From NCBI RefSeq assembly GCF_016722765.1, contig NZ_JAEQND010000001.1, positions 559,475 to 623,474 on the forward strand: a stretch of 64,000 nt of DNA, read 5' to 3'. Source of the DNA: Ramlibacter alkalitolerans. GTDB lineage: Bacteria; Pseudomonadota; Gammaproteobacteria; Burkholderiales; Burkholderiaceae_C. The stretch's first letter is position 1; each line of letters opens with the position of its first letter. Below, one piece after another: positions 42,709 through 51,121 of the stretch. Below the pieces are notes generated by a model. That model did not search any database. It was not told where the DNA came from and was given only the letters and a program-made list of their open reading frames with translations. Both the position numbers and the translations under genes were made by a program.

Positions 42709-43491
42709 ATGCCAGCAGAGACGACCCCCAGCAGCAGCCCCGTCAACGAACTCGATCGCTACGCCCGCGAGGTCGTGCCCGGCCTGGCGAAGTACGCACA
42801 GCTGCGCGAAACCTTGTCCGCGGCGATCCGTGGCGGCTACTGGAAACCCGGCAGCCAGTTGCCGCCCGAGCGCGAGCTCGTGCGCCTCACGCGCTTCAGC
42901 CTGGGGACGGTGCAGCGCGCGCTGCGCGACCTGGCGGACCAGGGCCTGCTCGTGCGCACGCAGGGCAGCGGCACGTACGTCGCCGAGGGGCGCGGGTCGA
43001 TCGAGGCGCCCTTGTACCTGCGCTTCCTGGGGCGCGAGGGCGAGCCGCGCTTCCTGCCGCTGTTCCCCAGCGTCCTCTCTCGCAAGAGCACGGAGGAGCG
43101 CGGCCCCTGGTCGGTGTGGCTGCGGCAGACCAGCGGCGCCGTCATCCGCATCACGCGTCGGATCAGCGTCAACGGCGAATTCAACCTGTTCAACTGCTTC
43201 TACTTTCGCGCCGACGCCTTCCCGGGCATCGCGCAGGCGCCGCTCGCGACCTTGGACGGTGCCGACCTCAAGCAGATGCTGGGCGGCGAGAGCAACATGC
43301 CGGTGACGGAGATGCACCAGCGCGTGTCGTTCGTGAAGTTCTCGGCCGAAGCGGCCGAGGGTGCGGGCGTGAAGGTGGGCACCCGCGGCATGCTGCTGGA
43401 AAGCGCGGCCCTCGCCGGGCGCGAGCCGCTCTACTACCTGGAATCCTTCATCCCGCCCAACGACCGGCGACTGGACGTTTCCGCGTCTTGA
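42709..43491 (+). CDS. GntR family transcriptional regulator (HutC/UTRA-type)
   Basis: 260 residues from the ATG at 42709. GntR winged helix at about residues 25-88: YAQLRETLSAAIRGGYWKPG, QLPPERELVRLTRFSLGTVQ (recognition helix), and DQGLLVRTQGSGTYVAEG (wing). The remaining about 160 residues fit the UTRA effector fold with ITRRISVNGEFNLFNCFYFR and LESAALAGREPLYYLESF. It is divergent from the Bug-headed operon, which it most likely represses until a pathway acid binds. It is convergent with the next LysR gene, 17 bases away. Confidence 0.9.
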   Translation: MPAETTPSSSPVNELDRYAREVVPGLAKYAQLRETLSAAIRGGYWKPGSQLPPERELVRLTRFSLGTVQRALRDLADQGLLVRTQGSGTYVAEGRGSIEAPLYLRFLGREGEPRFLPLFPSVLSRKSTEERGPWSVWLRQTSGAVIRITRRISVNGEFNLFNCFYFRADAFPGIAQAPLATLDGADLKQMLGGESNMPVTEMHQRVSFVKFSAEAAEGAGVKVGTRGMLLESAALAGREPLYYLESFIPPNDRRLDVSAS

Positions 43492-43508
43492 ACGATGGCT
43501 TGACGGGA

Positions 43509-44534
43509 CTAGGCTTCGCCTTCCGTCCCTGACCCCGCGTCCGCGCCTGCCCCATCCGCCCCATCGCCCGCCGAAGCGGTTTGCGACAGGTGCATCGCGG
43601 CCGTGCGCACCAGTCCGCGCAGCCAGCGGTGCGCCGCGTCGTGGTGGGACCGGTCGTGCCACAGCTGGTAGAAGCGCATGGACGGGAATTCCGGCGGCAG
43701 GCGCACGACGCTGAGCGGCAGCACCCGCGCAAAGTGCTCCGCGAAGTGGCGGGCCGTGGTGAAGACCAGGTCCGTGTGCACCAGCATGTAGGGTGCGGCT
43801 TCGAAGTACGGCACGACGACACGCTGGTCGCGGGCCAGCTTCTGCCCGGCCAGGAAGCTCTCGACGACGCCGCGCTGCGCCATCGAATACGGCATCGGCA
43901 CGACATGCGCTGACGCGAGGTACTGCCTGAGCGTGAGCGCGCCCGAGGCCGGCGCGCTCCTGCGACCCATCAGCGCGACGAGTTCGTCCTCCAGCAGCAC
44001 GGAGAGGTGCAGGCCGCCGGGCGGCTGCGGCCAGTTGCCGATCACGATGTCCAGTTCGCCGTTGGCCAGGCCCCGCTCGTAGTCGAAGTCGCGCGCGAGC
44101 GGATGGATCACGAGCCGCGCCTGCGGGGCCTCGCGCCGCAGGTCCTCGACGAGCCCGGCGACGAAGCTCATGGCCAGGTAGTCGGGCGAGGCGATGTGGA
44201 AGGTCCGCTGGCTCGAGGAAGGATCGAAGGCCACCGGCCCCGCGAGCATGCGATCGATTTCCTCGAGCGCGATGCGGGCGTGCTCGCGCAGTTCGAGGGC
44301 GCGCTGGGTCGGCACCATGCCGCTGCGCTCGCGCACCAGCAGGGGATCGCCGAAGGCCTCGCGCAGGCGGCGCAGGGCACTGCTGGTCGCCGGCTGCGAC
44401 TGGTTCAGCCGGATCGCGGTGCGGGACACGCTGCGTTCGGCCACCAGCGTGGTCAGCACGCGCAGCAGGTGGGCGTCGATGGACGCGCCCGCGTGCACGA
44501 GGGCTGCGTTGCGCGGTGGAAGCTGCTGTGCCAT
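43509..44534 (-). CDS. LysR family transcriptional regulator
   Basis: 341 residues. The N-terminal helix-turn-helix is IDAHLLRVLTTLVAERSVSR followed by LNQSQPATSSALRRLREAFG and DPLLVRERSGMVPTQRALEL, as in NodD/PcaQ-like LysR proteins. The substrate-binding domain continues to about residue 315 and is followed by an acidic Gly/Ala/Asp tail not usual in the family. It is divergent from the MFS transporter gene across about 200 bases and is likely to control the purine-degradation genes downstream of it. Confidence 0.88.
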   Translation of the reverse strand: MAQQLPPRNAALVHAGASIDAHLLRVLTTLVAERSVSRTAIRLNQSQPATSSALRRLREAFGDPLLVRERSGMVPTQRALELREHARIALEEIDRMLAGPVAFDPSSSQRTFHIASPDYLAMSFVAGLVEDLRREAPQARLVIHPLARDFDYERGLANGELDIVIGNWPQPPGGLHLSVLLEDELVALMGRRSAPASGALTLRQYLASAHVVPMPYSMAQRGVVESFLAGQKLARDQRVVVPYFEAAPYMLVHTDLVFTTARHFAEHFARVLPLSVVRLPPEFPSMRFYQLWHDRSHHDAAHRWLRGLVRTAAMHLSQTASAGDGADGAGADAGSGTEGEA

Positions 44535-44735
44535 CTCGGCCGCAGGGTACCAGTATTCGATTCCGTTATTCCCGGTATCACGGGGCTCCCGCGCACGACC
44601 CCGCGCGGGGACCTAGAGTCCGGCCCCAGCGTCGCACCAGACGACGTCGGTTTCCGCCAGTCCTTGCCCGCGATGCCGGCGTTCCCTTCTTCCGGCCAGG
44701 GTTTGCACCGATTCAACCCAGATACAGGAGACGAC

Positions 44736-46091
44736 ATGAGCACTGTGGCAGCACCCTGGGCCGCACCCGCCGGGACCGCCCGCCCGGAACTGGACCGCGT
44801 TTACCGCAAGATCTTCTTCCGCCTGATTCCCTTCCTCATGGTGCTCTGGGTGCTGGCCTGGATCGACCGGGTCAACATCGGCTTCGTCAAGCTGACCATG
44901 CTGGACGACCTGAAGTGGAGCGAGGCGGTGTACGGCCTGGGCGCCGGCATCTTCTTCCTCGGCTACTTCTTCTTCGAGGTGCCCAGCAACCTGCTGCTGC
45001 AGAAGATCGGCGCCAGGAAAACCATCATGCGCATCACCATCGGCTGGGGCCTCACCAGCGTGGCGATGATGTACGTGAAGACGCCGGAGTGGTTCTACGT
45101 GGGCCGCTTCGTCCTCGGCGTGTTCGAGGCCGGCTTCTATCCCGGAATCATCCTGTACCTGACCTACTGGTTCCCGAACGACCGCCGGGCCAAGGCCTTC
45201 GGCCTGTTCATGTCGGCGTCCGCGTTCGCCGGCGTGATCGGAGGGCCGCTGGCCGGCAGCATCATGGGCGGACTGAACGGCGTCAACGGCTGGGCCGGGT
45301 GGCAATGGGTCTTCCTGCTGGAAGGCATCCCCTCGGTGATCGCCGGCGTCGTCACCTGGTTCTACCTCACGGACAAGCCGGAGCAGGCGCAGTGGCTCAC
45401 CCGCCGCGAGCGCGACCTGGTCCATGCCGATCTCGCGCGCGATCACCAGTCGATGGGGCCGCGGCAGCACAGCATGCTCGCCTCGCTGCGCGAGGGCCGG
45501 ATGTGGCTGCTGATCCTGATCTACTTCTGCATCATCGCGGCCAACTCGTCGCTCACCTTCTACGGCCCGACGCTGGTCAAGGAAGTCGGCTTCAAGAGCC
45601 CGCTGGCGGTCGGATGGATCATGGCCATCGCCTACCTCTGCGGCGCCGCCGGCATGATCTACAACGGCATCCACTCGGACCGGCACCAGGAGTCGCGCTG
45701 GCACTGCGGCGTCGCGGCGGCGCTCGGGGCGGCTTCCATCCTGGTCATCGCCCTGGTCCTCGACGCCAGTCCGCTGCTGACGCTCGCGGCCCTGACCCTG
45801 GCCATCGTCGGCACGATGAGTGCGATCCCGGTGTTCTGGCAGATGCCGAACCGCTTCCTGTCCGGCACCGCGGCCGCCGGCGGTGTGGCGCTGATCAATT
45901 CGATCGCCAACCTCGCGGGCTTCGGCGCCCCCTGGATGCTCGGGATCATCAAGACCGAGACCGGCGCCCTCACGGCGGGCCTGTACGTCGTGGCGGCCGT
46001 CGAGGTCTGCGCGACGCTGCTGATCCTGGCGTTCGTTCCGCGCTTCCGCAAATCCGCGCCCCTCGAGGGCGAGCCTGCCCTGGCCCATTGA
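44736..46091 (+). CDS. MFS transporter, anion:cation symporter (ACS) family
   Basis: 451 residues from the ATG at 44736 (AGGAG upstream). Twelve membrane segments are evident. Family marks: LAWIDRVNIGFVKLTMLDDL after helix 1, GYFFFEVPSNLLLQKIGARK (motif A region), RFVLGVFEAGFYPGIILYLT, and a second-half segment PVFWQMPNRFLSGTAAAGGV typical of ACS carriers for organic acids such as tartrate, galactonate or ureides. As the first gene before uraD and hydroxyisourate hydrolase genes, it probably imports a purine breakdown intermediate such as urate or allantoin; this is inference. Confidence 0.85.
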   Translation: MSTVAAPWAAPAGTARPELDRVYRKIFFRLIPFLMVLWVLAWIDRVNIGFVKLTMLDDLKWSEAVYGLGAGIFFLGYFFFEVPSNLLLQKIGARKTIMRITIGWGLTSVAMMYVKTPEWFYVGRFVLGVFEAGFYPGIILYLTYWFPNDRRAKAFGLFMSASAFAGVIGGPLAGSIMGGLNGVNGWAGWQWVFLLEGIPSVIAGVVTWFYLTDKPEQAQWLTRRERDLVHADLARDHQSMGPRQHSMLASLREGRMWLLILIYFCIIAANSSLTFYGPTLVKEVGFKSPLAVGWIMAIAYLCGAAGMIYNGIHSDRHQESRWHCGVAAALGAASILVIALVLDASPLLTLAALTLAIVGTMSAIPVFWQMPNRFLSGTAAAGGVALINSIANLAGFGAPWMLGIIKTETGALTAGLYVVAAVEVCATLLILAFVPRFRKSAPLEGEPALAH

Positions 46092-46117
46092 GGGCCAGAC
46101 CCAACCGAGCCGAGCAC

Positions 46118-46657
46118 ATGACCACCACGACCGCAACGCCCCCCGCCCTGGAACTGGCGGAGATCAACGCGATGGACCGCGACCGCTTCGTGGCGTCCCT
46201 GGGCGCGACCTTCGAGCACTCGCCCTGGGTGGCCGAAGGCGCCTGGGCCGCGCGTCCCTTCGGCAGCGTCGACGACCTGCACGCCGCCATGATCGCCATC
46301 GTGCGGCGCGCGCCGCAGGCCGTCCAGGTCGCCTTCCTCTGCGCGCACCCCGAACTGGCCGGGCGCGAAGCGCAGGCCAGCACGCTAACCGACCACTCGC
46401 AGCGGGAACAGGCGAGCGCGGGCCTCGATGCGCTGTCGCGCGAGGAGATGGCCGAGATGAGCCGCCTCAACGCCGAATACCGCCGGCGGCACGGCTTCCC
46501 CTTCATCATCGCCGTGCGCCGCCATACCAAGTCGCAGATCTTCGACGCGCTGCGCAGCCGCGTCGCCGCCGACACCGTGAGCGAATTCGTCGAGGCCCTC
46601 GACCAGATCGCCTTCATCACCCGGGCGCGCCTGCGGGCGCTGGTGCCGGTGCGTTGA
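46118..46657 (+). CDS. uraD: 2-oxo-4-hydroxy-4-carboxy-5-ureidoimidazoline decarboxylase
   Basis: 179 residues. The OHCU decarboxylase pattern is complete: FVASLGATFEHSPWVAEGAW, the catalytic-His motif CAHPELAGREAQ (about residues 72-83), LTDHSQREQASAGLDALSRE with the conserved S-x-x-EQ-x-x-AGL helix, then LNAEYRRRHGFPFIIAVRRH. The enzyme carries out the third step after urate oxidase, giving (S)-allantoin. It overlaps no neighbour and follows the MFS gene by 26 bases. It is the full, apparently active copy; a second, altered copy is fused at 48061. Confidence 0.9.
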   Translation: MTTTTATPPALELAEINAMDRDRFVASLGATFEHSPWVAEGAWAARPFGSVDDLHAAMIAIVRRAPQAVQVAFLCAHPELAGREAQASTLTDHSQREQASAGLDALSREEMAEMSRLNAEYRRRHGFPFIIAVRRHTKSQIFDALRSRVAADTVSEFVEALDQIAFITRARLRALVPVR

Positions 46658-46677
46658 CCCACCCGCGGAGAACTTCC

Positions 46678-47187
46678 ATGCAACAGCACGCCAACCCGCG
46701 CCGCGGCTTCCTGGCCGCGGGACTCGCCCTGGGCGGGTCCACCCTGGCGCCGCGCATCGCCGCAGCGGCGGACGCAGCACCGGCCGCCACGGCCGTCCCG
46801 CTGACGGCGGCGCCCACCTCGCAGGCCGGCACCAGCCCCCGCCTGACCTTCCACGCCGTGGACATCTTCAGCGGCGCGACGGCCGCCGGCCTCAAGCTGG
46901 ACCTGCTGCGCTTCGAAGACGGCGCCTTCCGCCTGCTCAAGACCGTGCAGGCAGCCGCGGGCGGCAGGCCCGCCGAACCGCTGCTGGTCGGCGCGGCCTA
47001 CCAGCCGGGCCGCTACGAGGTGGCGATGCACGTCGGCGAGTATTTCGAACGCCTGGGCGCGAGCCTGCCGCGGCCCGCCTTCCTCTCGACGGTGCCGCTG
47101 CGCATCGTGATCCACGACGCTTCGCGGCGCGTGCACCTGCCGGTGCTGTTCTCGCCCTGGGGCTATTCCTTCTATCGCGGGAGCTGA
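46678..47187 (+). CDS. Tat-signal hydroxyisourate hydrolase-like (transthyretin family) protein
   Basis: 169 residues from the ATG at 46678 (GGAG upstream). The N-terminus is a twin-arginine signal: NPRRGFLAAGLALGGS, then an AAAADA cleavage-like region. The mature part of about 110 residues is the transthyretin fold: TFHAVDIFSGATAAGLKLDL (first His), an AGGRPAEPLLVG segment with the Arg, a YEVAMHVGEYFERLG strand, HLPVLFSPWGYSFYRGS at the end with the second His and the YRGS tail. The catalytic residues appear kept. It is probably an exported hydrolase of 5-hydroxyisourate, next to the cytoplasmic copy. Confidence 0.82.
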   Translation: MQQHANPRRGFLAAGLALGGSTLAPRIAAAADAAPAATAVPLTAAPTSQAGTSPRLTFHAVDIFSGATAAGLKLDLLRFEDGAFRLLKTVQAAAGGRPAEPLLVGAAYQPGRYEVAMHVGEYFERLGASLPRPAFLSTVPLRIVIHDASRRVHLPVLFSPWGYSFYRGS

Positions 47188-47189
47188 AC

Positions 47190-47543
47190 ATGGCCGGAAT
47201 CTCCACCCACGTGCTCGACAACCTCACGGGCTGGCCCGGCGCGGGCATGCGCATCGACTTCTCGGTGCTCGAAGACGGCCGCTGGAAGTTGCTGAAGACG
47301 CTGGTCACCAACGCCGACGGCCGCACAGACGAACCGGTGCTGGCGCCCGCCGACGCGCGCATCGGCGAGTACGAGCTGGCTTTCCACATCGGCGACTTCT
47401 ACGGCGCGCAGAAGCTGGCGCCGCAAGCGCTGTTCGTCGATCGCGTGATGCCGGTGCGCTTCAAGCTGTTCGACACCAGGCAGCACTACCACGTGCCGAT
47501 GCTGTGCACGCCGTGGAGCTGCGCGACCTACCGAGGCAGCTGA
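47190..47543 (+). CDS. 5-hydroxyisourate hydrolase (cytoplasmic)
   Basis: 117 residues, the standard length for HIUase. All signature elements are visible: GISTHVLDNLTGWPGAGM with His near residue 7, LVTNADGRTDEPVLAPA with the Arg, a YELAFHIGDFYGAQKL strand, HYHVPMLCTPWSCATYRGS ending in the YRGS motif. The enzyme hydrolyses the urate oxidase product 5-hydroxyisourate to OHCU, the substrate of UraD. It starts two bases after the Tat-exported paralogue, so the tandem arose by duplication or fusion of a signal. Confidence 0.92.
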   Translation: MAGISTHVLDNLTGWPGAGMRIDFSVLEDGRWKLLKTLVTNADGRTDEPVLAPADARIGEYELAFHIGDFYGAQKLAPQALFVDRVMPVRFKLFDTRQHYHVPMLCTPWSCATYRGS

Positions 47544-47544
47544 C

Positions 47545-48054
47545 ATGGCGATGCGTCCCGACGCGGATCCCGAGCGCACGCGGCTCGACGCGGAGTACAT
47601 GGGCCGTGCCATCGAGGCTTCGCGCGCCGCGCTCGAAGCCGGGGACATGCCGTACGGCGCGGTGCTGGTGTCCGCCGGAGGCGAACTGCTGCAGGTCTCG
47701 CGCAACCGGCAGGTGAGCAGCGGCGACTGCAGCGCCCATGCCGAGGTGGTGGTGGTGCGCGAGGCCAGCGCGCGCCTGGGACCGGCGGCCCTGCTCGGAA
47801 GCACCGTCTATGCGAGCGGCGAGCCCTGCGCCATGTGCAGCGGCGCCATGTTCTGGGCGGGCGTGCGCCGGGTGGTCTGGGCCGCGCCGAGCGACGCCAT
47901 GGCCGCATTGTTCGACGGGAATCTTCTTCCCATCCGGTGCGCACAGACGCTCGCCGGCGCCGTGCCGCCGGTGCAGGTCGACGGGCCGGTGGAGGCCGAG
48001 GCTGCGCTGCGCGTCCTGCGGGAAGCCGCCGGGCGGCCGGCCCAGGCCCGGTAG
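47545..48054 (+). CDS. nucleoside deaminase, guanine/cytosine-deaminase-like
   Basis: 169 residues. The zinc-dependent deaminase motifs are HAEVVVVREA (His-Ala-Glu, residues about 65-74) and SGEPCAMCSGAMFWAGV (Pro-Cys-x-x-Cys). The MPYGAVLVSAGGELLQVSRN start is typical of the COG0590 guanine deaminase/tadA group. In this context it probably deaminates guanine to xanthine, feeding the urate pathway. Its start is one base after the stop of the hydroxyisourate hydrolase gene. Confidence 0.85.
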   Translation: MAMRPDADPERTRLDAEYMGRAIEASRAALEAGDMPYGAVLVSAGGELLQVSRNRQVSSGDCSAHAEVVVVREASARLGPAALLGSTVYASGEPCAMCSGAMFWAGVRRVVWAAPSDAMAALFDGNLLPIRCAQTLAGAVPPVQVDGPVEAEAALRVLREAAGRPAQAR

Positions 48055-48060
48055 GCCGCC

Positions 48061-49785
48061 ATGGAACTCACGCTGGAACGGATCAACGCCGCGGACCGGA
48101 CGAGCTTCATCCGCTTGCTCGAAGGCGTCTACACCGATGCACCATGGGTCGCGGAGCAGGCCTTCGCGCGGCGCCCCTTCCGCAGCCTGGCGCAGTTGAA
48201 GCTGGCGCTGGTCGGGGCGGTTCGCGTGGCGGCACGCGAGGCGCAACTCGGATTGATTCACGCGCACCCCGCGCTCGCGGGTGCGCCGGCCACCCACTGG
48301 ACGGACGAGGAATGCGCGACGCTGCAGCGCCTGGGCGCCGACTACCAAGCCCGCTTCGGATTCCCCTTCGTGCTGGACCTGCGCGGCCCGCGCGGCCTCG
48401 GGCTCGCCGGCGGCGAGATCGTCGCAAGCCTCGCGCGGCGCAGCGCGCACCATCCGGACCTGGAGCGCGCCGAGTGCCTGCGCCAGGTGCACCGCATCGC
48501 CGAGGTTCGCCTGGACGAGCGCTTCGGCCATGCGCCCCGCCTCGGCAACGACGTGTGCGACTGGGCCGAGCGCCTGGCCGTCCACAGCGATCCCGGCTAC
48601 GCCGAGCGCGGGGAACTGACGGTCACCTATCTCACCGAGGCGCACCGGGCCTGCGCGCAGCGGCTGGCCCACTGGATGCGCGCGGATTGCGGCTTCGACG
48701 CCGTGGAGATCGACGCCGTCGGCAACGTGGTCGGCGTCTATCACGGCACCGATCCGCACGCGAAGCGCCTGCTGACGGGGTCGCACTACGACACGGTGCG
48801 CAACGGCGGCAAGTACGACGGCCGGCTCGGCATCCTGGTACCCATGGCCTGCGTGCGCGAACTGCACCGCCAGGGGCGGCGCCTGCCCTATGGCATCGAA
48901 GTGGTCGGCTTCGCGGAAGAGGAAGGCCAGCGCTACAAGGCCGTGTTCCTCGGTTCCGGCGCGCTCACCGGTCACTTCGACCCCGCCTGGCTGGACCAGC
49001 GCGATGCGGACGGCATCACGATGCGCGAGGCGATGCAGCACGCCGGCCTGTGCCCCGACGACATCCCCGCCGTGAAGCGCGACCCCGCGCGCTACCTCGC
49101 ATTCGTCGAGGCGCACATCGAACAGGGGCCGGTGCTCGGTGAGCTCGACGTGCCACTGGGCATCGTGCGCTCGATCAACGGGAGCGTGCGCTACCTCGGC
49201 GAGATCCGCGGCGTGGCCAGCCACGCCGGGACGACGCCGATGGACCGCCGGCGCGATGCGGCCGCGGCGGTGGCGGAACTGATCTTGTTCGTCGAGCGCC
49301 GGGCGGGCTCCGTCCCCGACCTGGTCGCCACGGTCGGCATCCTGGAGGTGCCCGACGGATCCATCAACGTGGTGCCCGGGCGCTGCCGCTTCAGCCTGGA
49401 TGTCCGCGCCACCACCGACGCCGTGCGCGATGCCTGCGCCGCCGACATCCGCGCCGAATTGCAGGCCCTGTGCGAGCGTCGCGGCCTGGAGTTCTCGCTC
49501 GAGGAAACCATGCGGGCTGCCGCCGCGCCCTGCGCACCGGACTGGACGAGGCGCTGGGAACGCGCGGTCGAAGCGCTCGGCCTGCCGCTGTTCACGCTGC
49601 CCAGCGGGGCCGGCCACGACGCGATGAAACTGCACGAGGTGATGCCCCAGGCCATGCTGTTCCTGCGTGGGCTCAACTCCGGGATCAGCCACAACCCTCT
49701 GGAGGCGATCACCAACGACGACGCCGACCTGTGCGTGCGCGCCTTCCAGAACCTGCTCGACCAACTTGCCACGGAACTTTCATGA
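48061..49785 (+). CDS. bifunctional UraD-like / allantoate amidohydrolase fusion
   Basis: 574 residues. The first 150 match UraD: INAADRTSFIRLLEGVYTDA, HAHPALAGAPATHWTDEECA and ARFGFPFVLDLRG. The usual S-x-x-EQ-x-x-AGL helix is shortened and replaced, so activity of this half is doubtful. The rest is an M20 allantoate amidohydrolase (AllC/AmaB): GNDVCDWAERLAVHSDPGY, metal motifs GSHYDTVRNGGKYDGRLG and AEEEGQRYKAVFLGS, HIEQGPVLGE, and SHAGTTPMDRRRDA, with a C-terminal SHNPLEAIT. The enzyme would degrade allantoate to ureidoglycolate. It overlaps the next gene as ATGA. Confidence 0.85.
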   Translation: MELTLERINAADRTSFIRLLEGVYTDAPWVAEQAFARRPFRSLAQLKLALVGAVRVAAREAQLGLIHAHPALAGAPATHWTDEECATLQRLGADYQARFGFPFVLDLRGPRGLGLAGGEIVASLARRSAHHPDLERAECLRQVHRIAEVRLDERFGHAPRLGNDVCDWAERLAVHSDPGYAERGELTVTYLTEAHRACAQRLAHWMRADCGFDAVEIDAVGNVVGVYHGTDPHAKRLLTGSHYDTVRNGGKYDGRLGILVPMACVRELHRQGRRLPYGIEVVGFAEEEGQRYKAVFLGSGALTGHFDPAWLDQRDADGITMREAMQHAGLCPDDIPAVKRDPARYLAFVEAHIEQGPVLGELDVPLGIVRSINGSVRYLGEIRGVASHAGTTPMDRRRDAAAAVAELILFVERRAGSVPDLVATVGILEVPDGSINVVPGRCRFSLDVRATTDAVRDACAADIRAELQALCERRGLEFSLEETMRAAAAPCAPDWTRRWERAVEALGLPLFTLPSGAGHDAMKLHEVMPQAMLFLRGLNSGISHNPLEAITNDDADLCVRAFQNLLDQLATELS

Positions 49786-51032
49786 CGCCACCCGCCGCCT
49801 ACGACGCACTCGACACCTGGATCGACCTGCACTTCGACGAGGAGGTGCGCTTCCTGCAGGAGCTGGTGCGCGTGCCCACCGACACGCCGCCCGGCAACAA
49901 CGCACCGCACGCCGAGCGACTGGCGGACCTGCTCGCGGCGATGGGCCTGCCGGCCGAGAAGCATCCGGTGCCCGCCGAGGAGGTGCGCGCGGCCGGACTG
50001 GAAAGCATCACCAACCTGATCGTGCGGCGCCGCTACGGCGAAGGCCGGACCATCGCGCTCAACGCGCATGGCGACGTGGTCCCGCCCGGCGAGGGCTGGA
50101 GCCGCGATCCGTATGGCGGCGAAGTCGTGGACGGCAGGATCTACGGGCGGGCCAGCGCCGTGAGCAAGTCCGACATGGCGAGCTTCACCTTCGCGGTGCG
50201 CGCGCTCGAAGCACTGGAGGCCCGGCTCGCCGGCGCCGTGGAACTGCACTTCACCTACGACGAGGAGTACGGCGGCGAGGTCGGCCCGGCCTGGCTGCTG
50301 AAGAACGGCCTCACCCGGCCCGACCTGCTGCTGGCCGCGGGCTTCAGCTACCAGGCGGTGGTGGCGCACAACGGCTGCCTGCAGCTGGAGGTGACGGTGC
50401 ACGGAGACATGGCCCATGCCGCCATTCCGGAGAGCGGAACCGACGCCTTGCAGGGCGCCGTGCAGATCCTGAATGCGCTCTATGCGCTGAACCGCGACTA
50501 CCTCGAAGTGCGCTCGAAGGTCGAAGGCATCACCCACCCTTACCTCAACGTGGGCCAGGTCCACGGCGGCACGAGCACCAACGTCATCCCCGGCAAGGTG
50601 GTGTTCAAGGTGGACCGGCGCATGATCCCGGAGGAGGATCCGGCCGAAGTCGAGGCCTCGCTGCGCCGGACCATCGAGCAGGCCGTGGCGGCCTTCCGGC
50701 CGCCGCGCGGCGGGCGCGAACTGCGCGTCGAGGTGAAGCGCCTTCTGCTGGCGCGCGCTATGCAGCCCCTCCCGGGCAACGCGCCGCTGGTGCGCGCCCT
50801 CCAGAAGCATGGCGAAGCCGTGTTCGGGACCGCGATCCCTGCAGTCGGCACGCCGCTGTACACGGATGTGCGCCTGTACGTGGAACGCGGGATCCCCGGC
50901 GTGATCTACGGCGCCGGGCCGCGGACGGTGCTCGAATCGCACGCGAAGCGGGCCGACGAGCGCCTGGAGCTGGCCGACCTGCGCCGCGCGACCAAGGTGG
51001 TGGCGCGGACCCTCTTCGATCTGCTGCAGTGA
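49782..51032 (+). CDS. M20 family metallohydrolase (ArgE/DapE-like)
   Basis: 416 residues. Zinc-site elements in order: TIALNAHGDVVPPGEGWSRD with first His and Asp, GRIYGRASAVSKSDMASFTF with the bridging Asp, HFTYDEEYGGEVGPAWLL with Glu, and GDMAHAAIPESGTDAL of the dimerisation domain. This fits acetylornithine/succinyl-diaminopimelate-type deacylases and carbamoyl-amidohydrolases. It is coupled to the allantoate amidohydrolase gene by a four-base overlap, so a role in ureide breakdown, such as a ureidoglycolate or N-carbamoyl step, is plausible. The exact substrate is unknown. Confidence 0.82.
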   Translation: MTPPAAYDALDTWIDLHFDEEVRFLQELVRVPTDTPPGNNAPHAERLADLLAAMGLPAEKHPVPAEEVRAAGLESITNLIVRRRYGEGRTIALNAHGDVVPPGEGWSRDPYGGEVVDGRIYGRASAVSKSDMASFTFAVRALEALEARLAGAVELHFTYDEEYGGEVGPAWLLKNGLTRPDLLLAAGFSYQAVVAHNGCLQLEVTVHGDMAHAAIPESGTDALQGAVQILNALYALNRDYLEVRSKVEGITHPYLNVGQVHGGTSTNVIPGKVVFKVDRRMIPEEDPAEVEASLRRTIEQAVAAFRPPRGGRELRVEVKRLLLARAMQPLPGNAPLVRALQKHGEAVFGTAIPAVGTPLYTDVRLYVERGIPGVIYGAGPRTVLESHAKRADERLELADLRRATKVVARTLFDLLQ

Positions 51033-51074
51033 GGCGGACCCGGCGCGTCAATGACGCTCGGCTTCAGCCGTGCA

Positions 51075-51104
51075 GCTTCGTCGCGAGTGTCGCGACGCCG
51101 AAGC
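51075..51104. terminator. hairpin between convergent genes
   Basis: Stem GCTTCG-TCGCGA, loop GTG, then TCGCGA-(cgc)-CGAAGC, a 12-bp stem with a 3-base bulge, placed between the M20 gene and the convergent carboxymuconolactone decarboxylase-like gene. There is no T-run on either side. It could serve both transcription units. Confidence 0.45.
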
Positions 51105-51121
51105 GGGTGGGAGCCGTGCGA

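Noticed and set aside
39816..43532. 1238-codon plus-strand frame
   Set aside because: Antisense to the epoxide hydrolase-like, FAD oxidoreductase and Bug genes and out of frame with the GntR gene, all of which have clear motifs.
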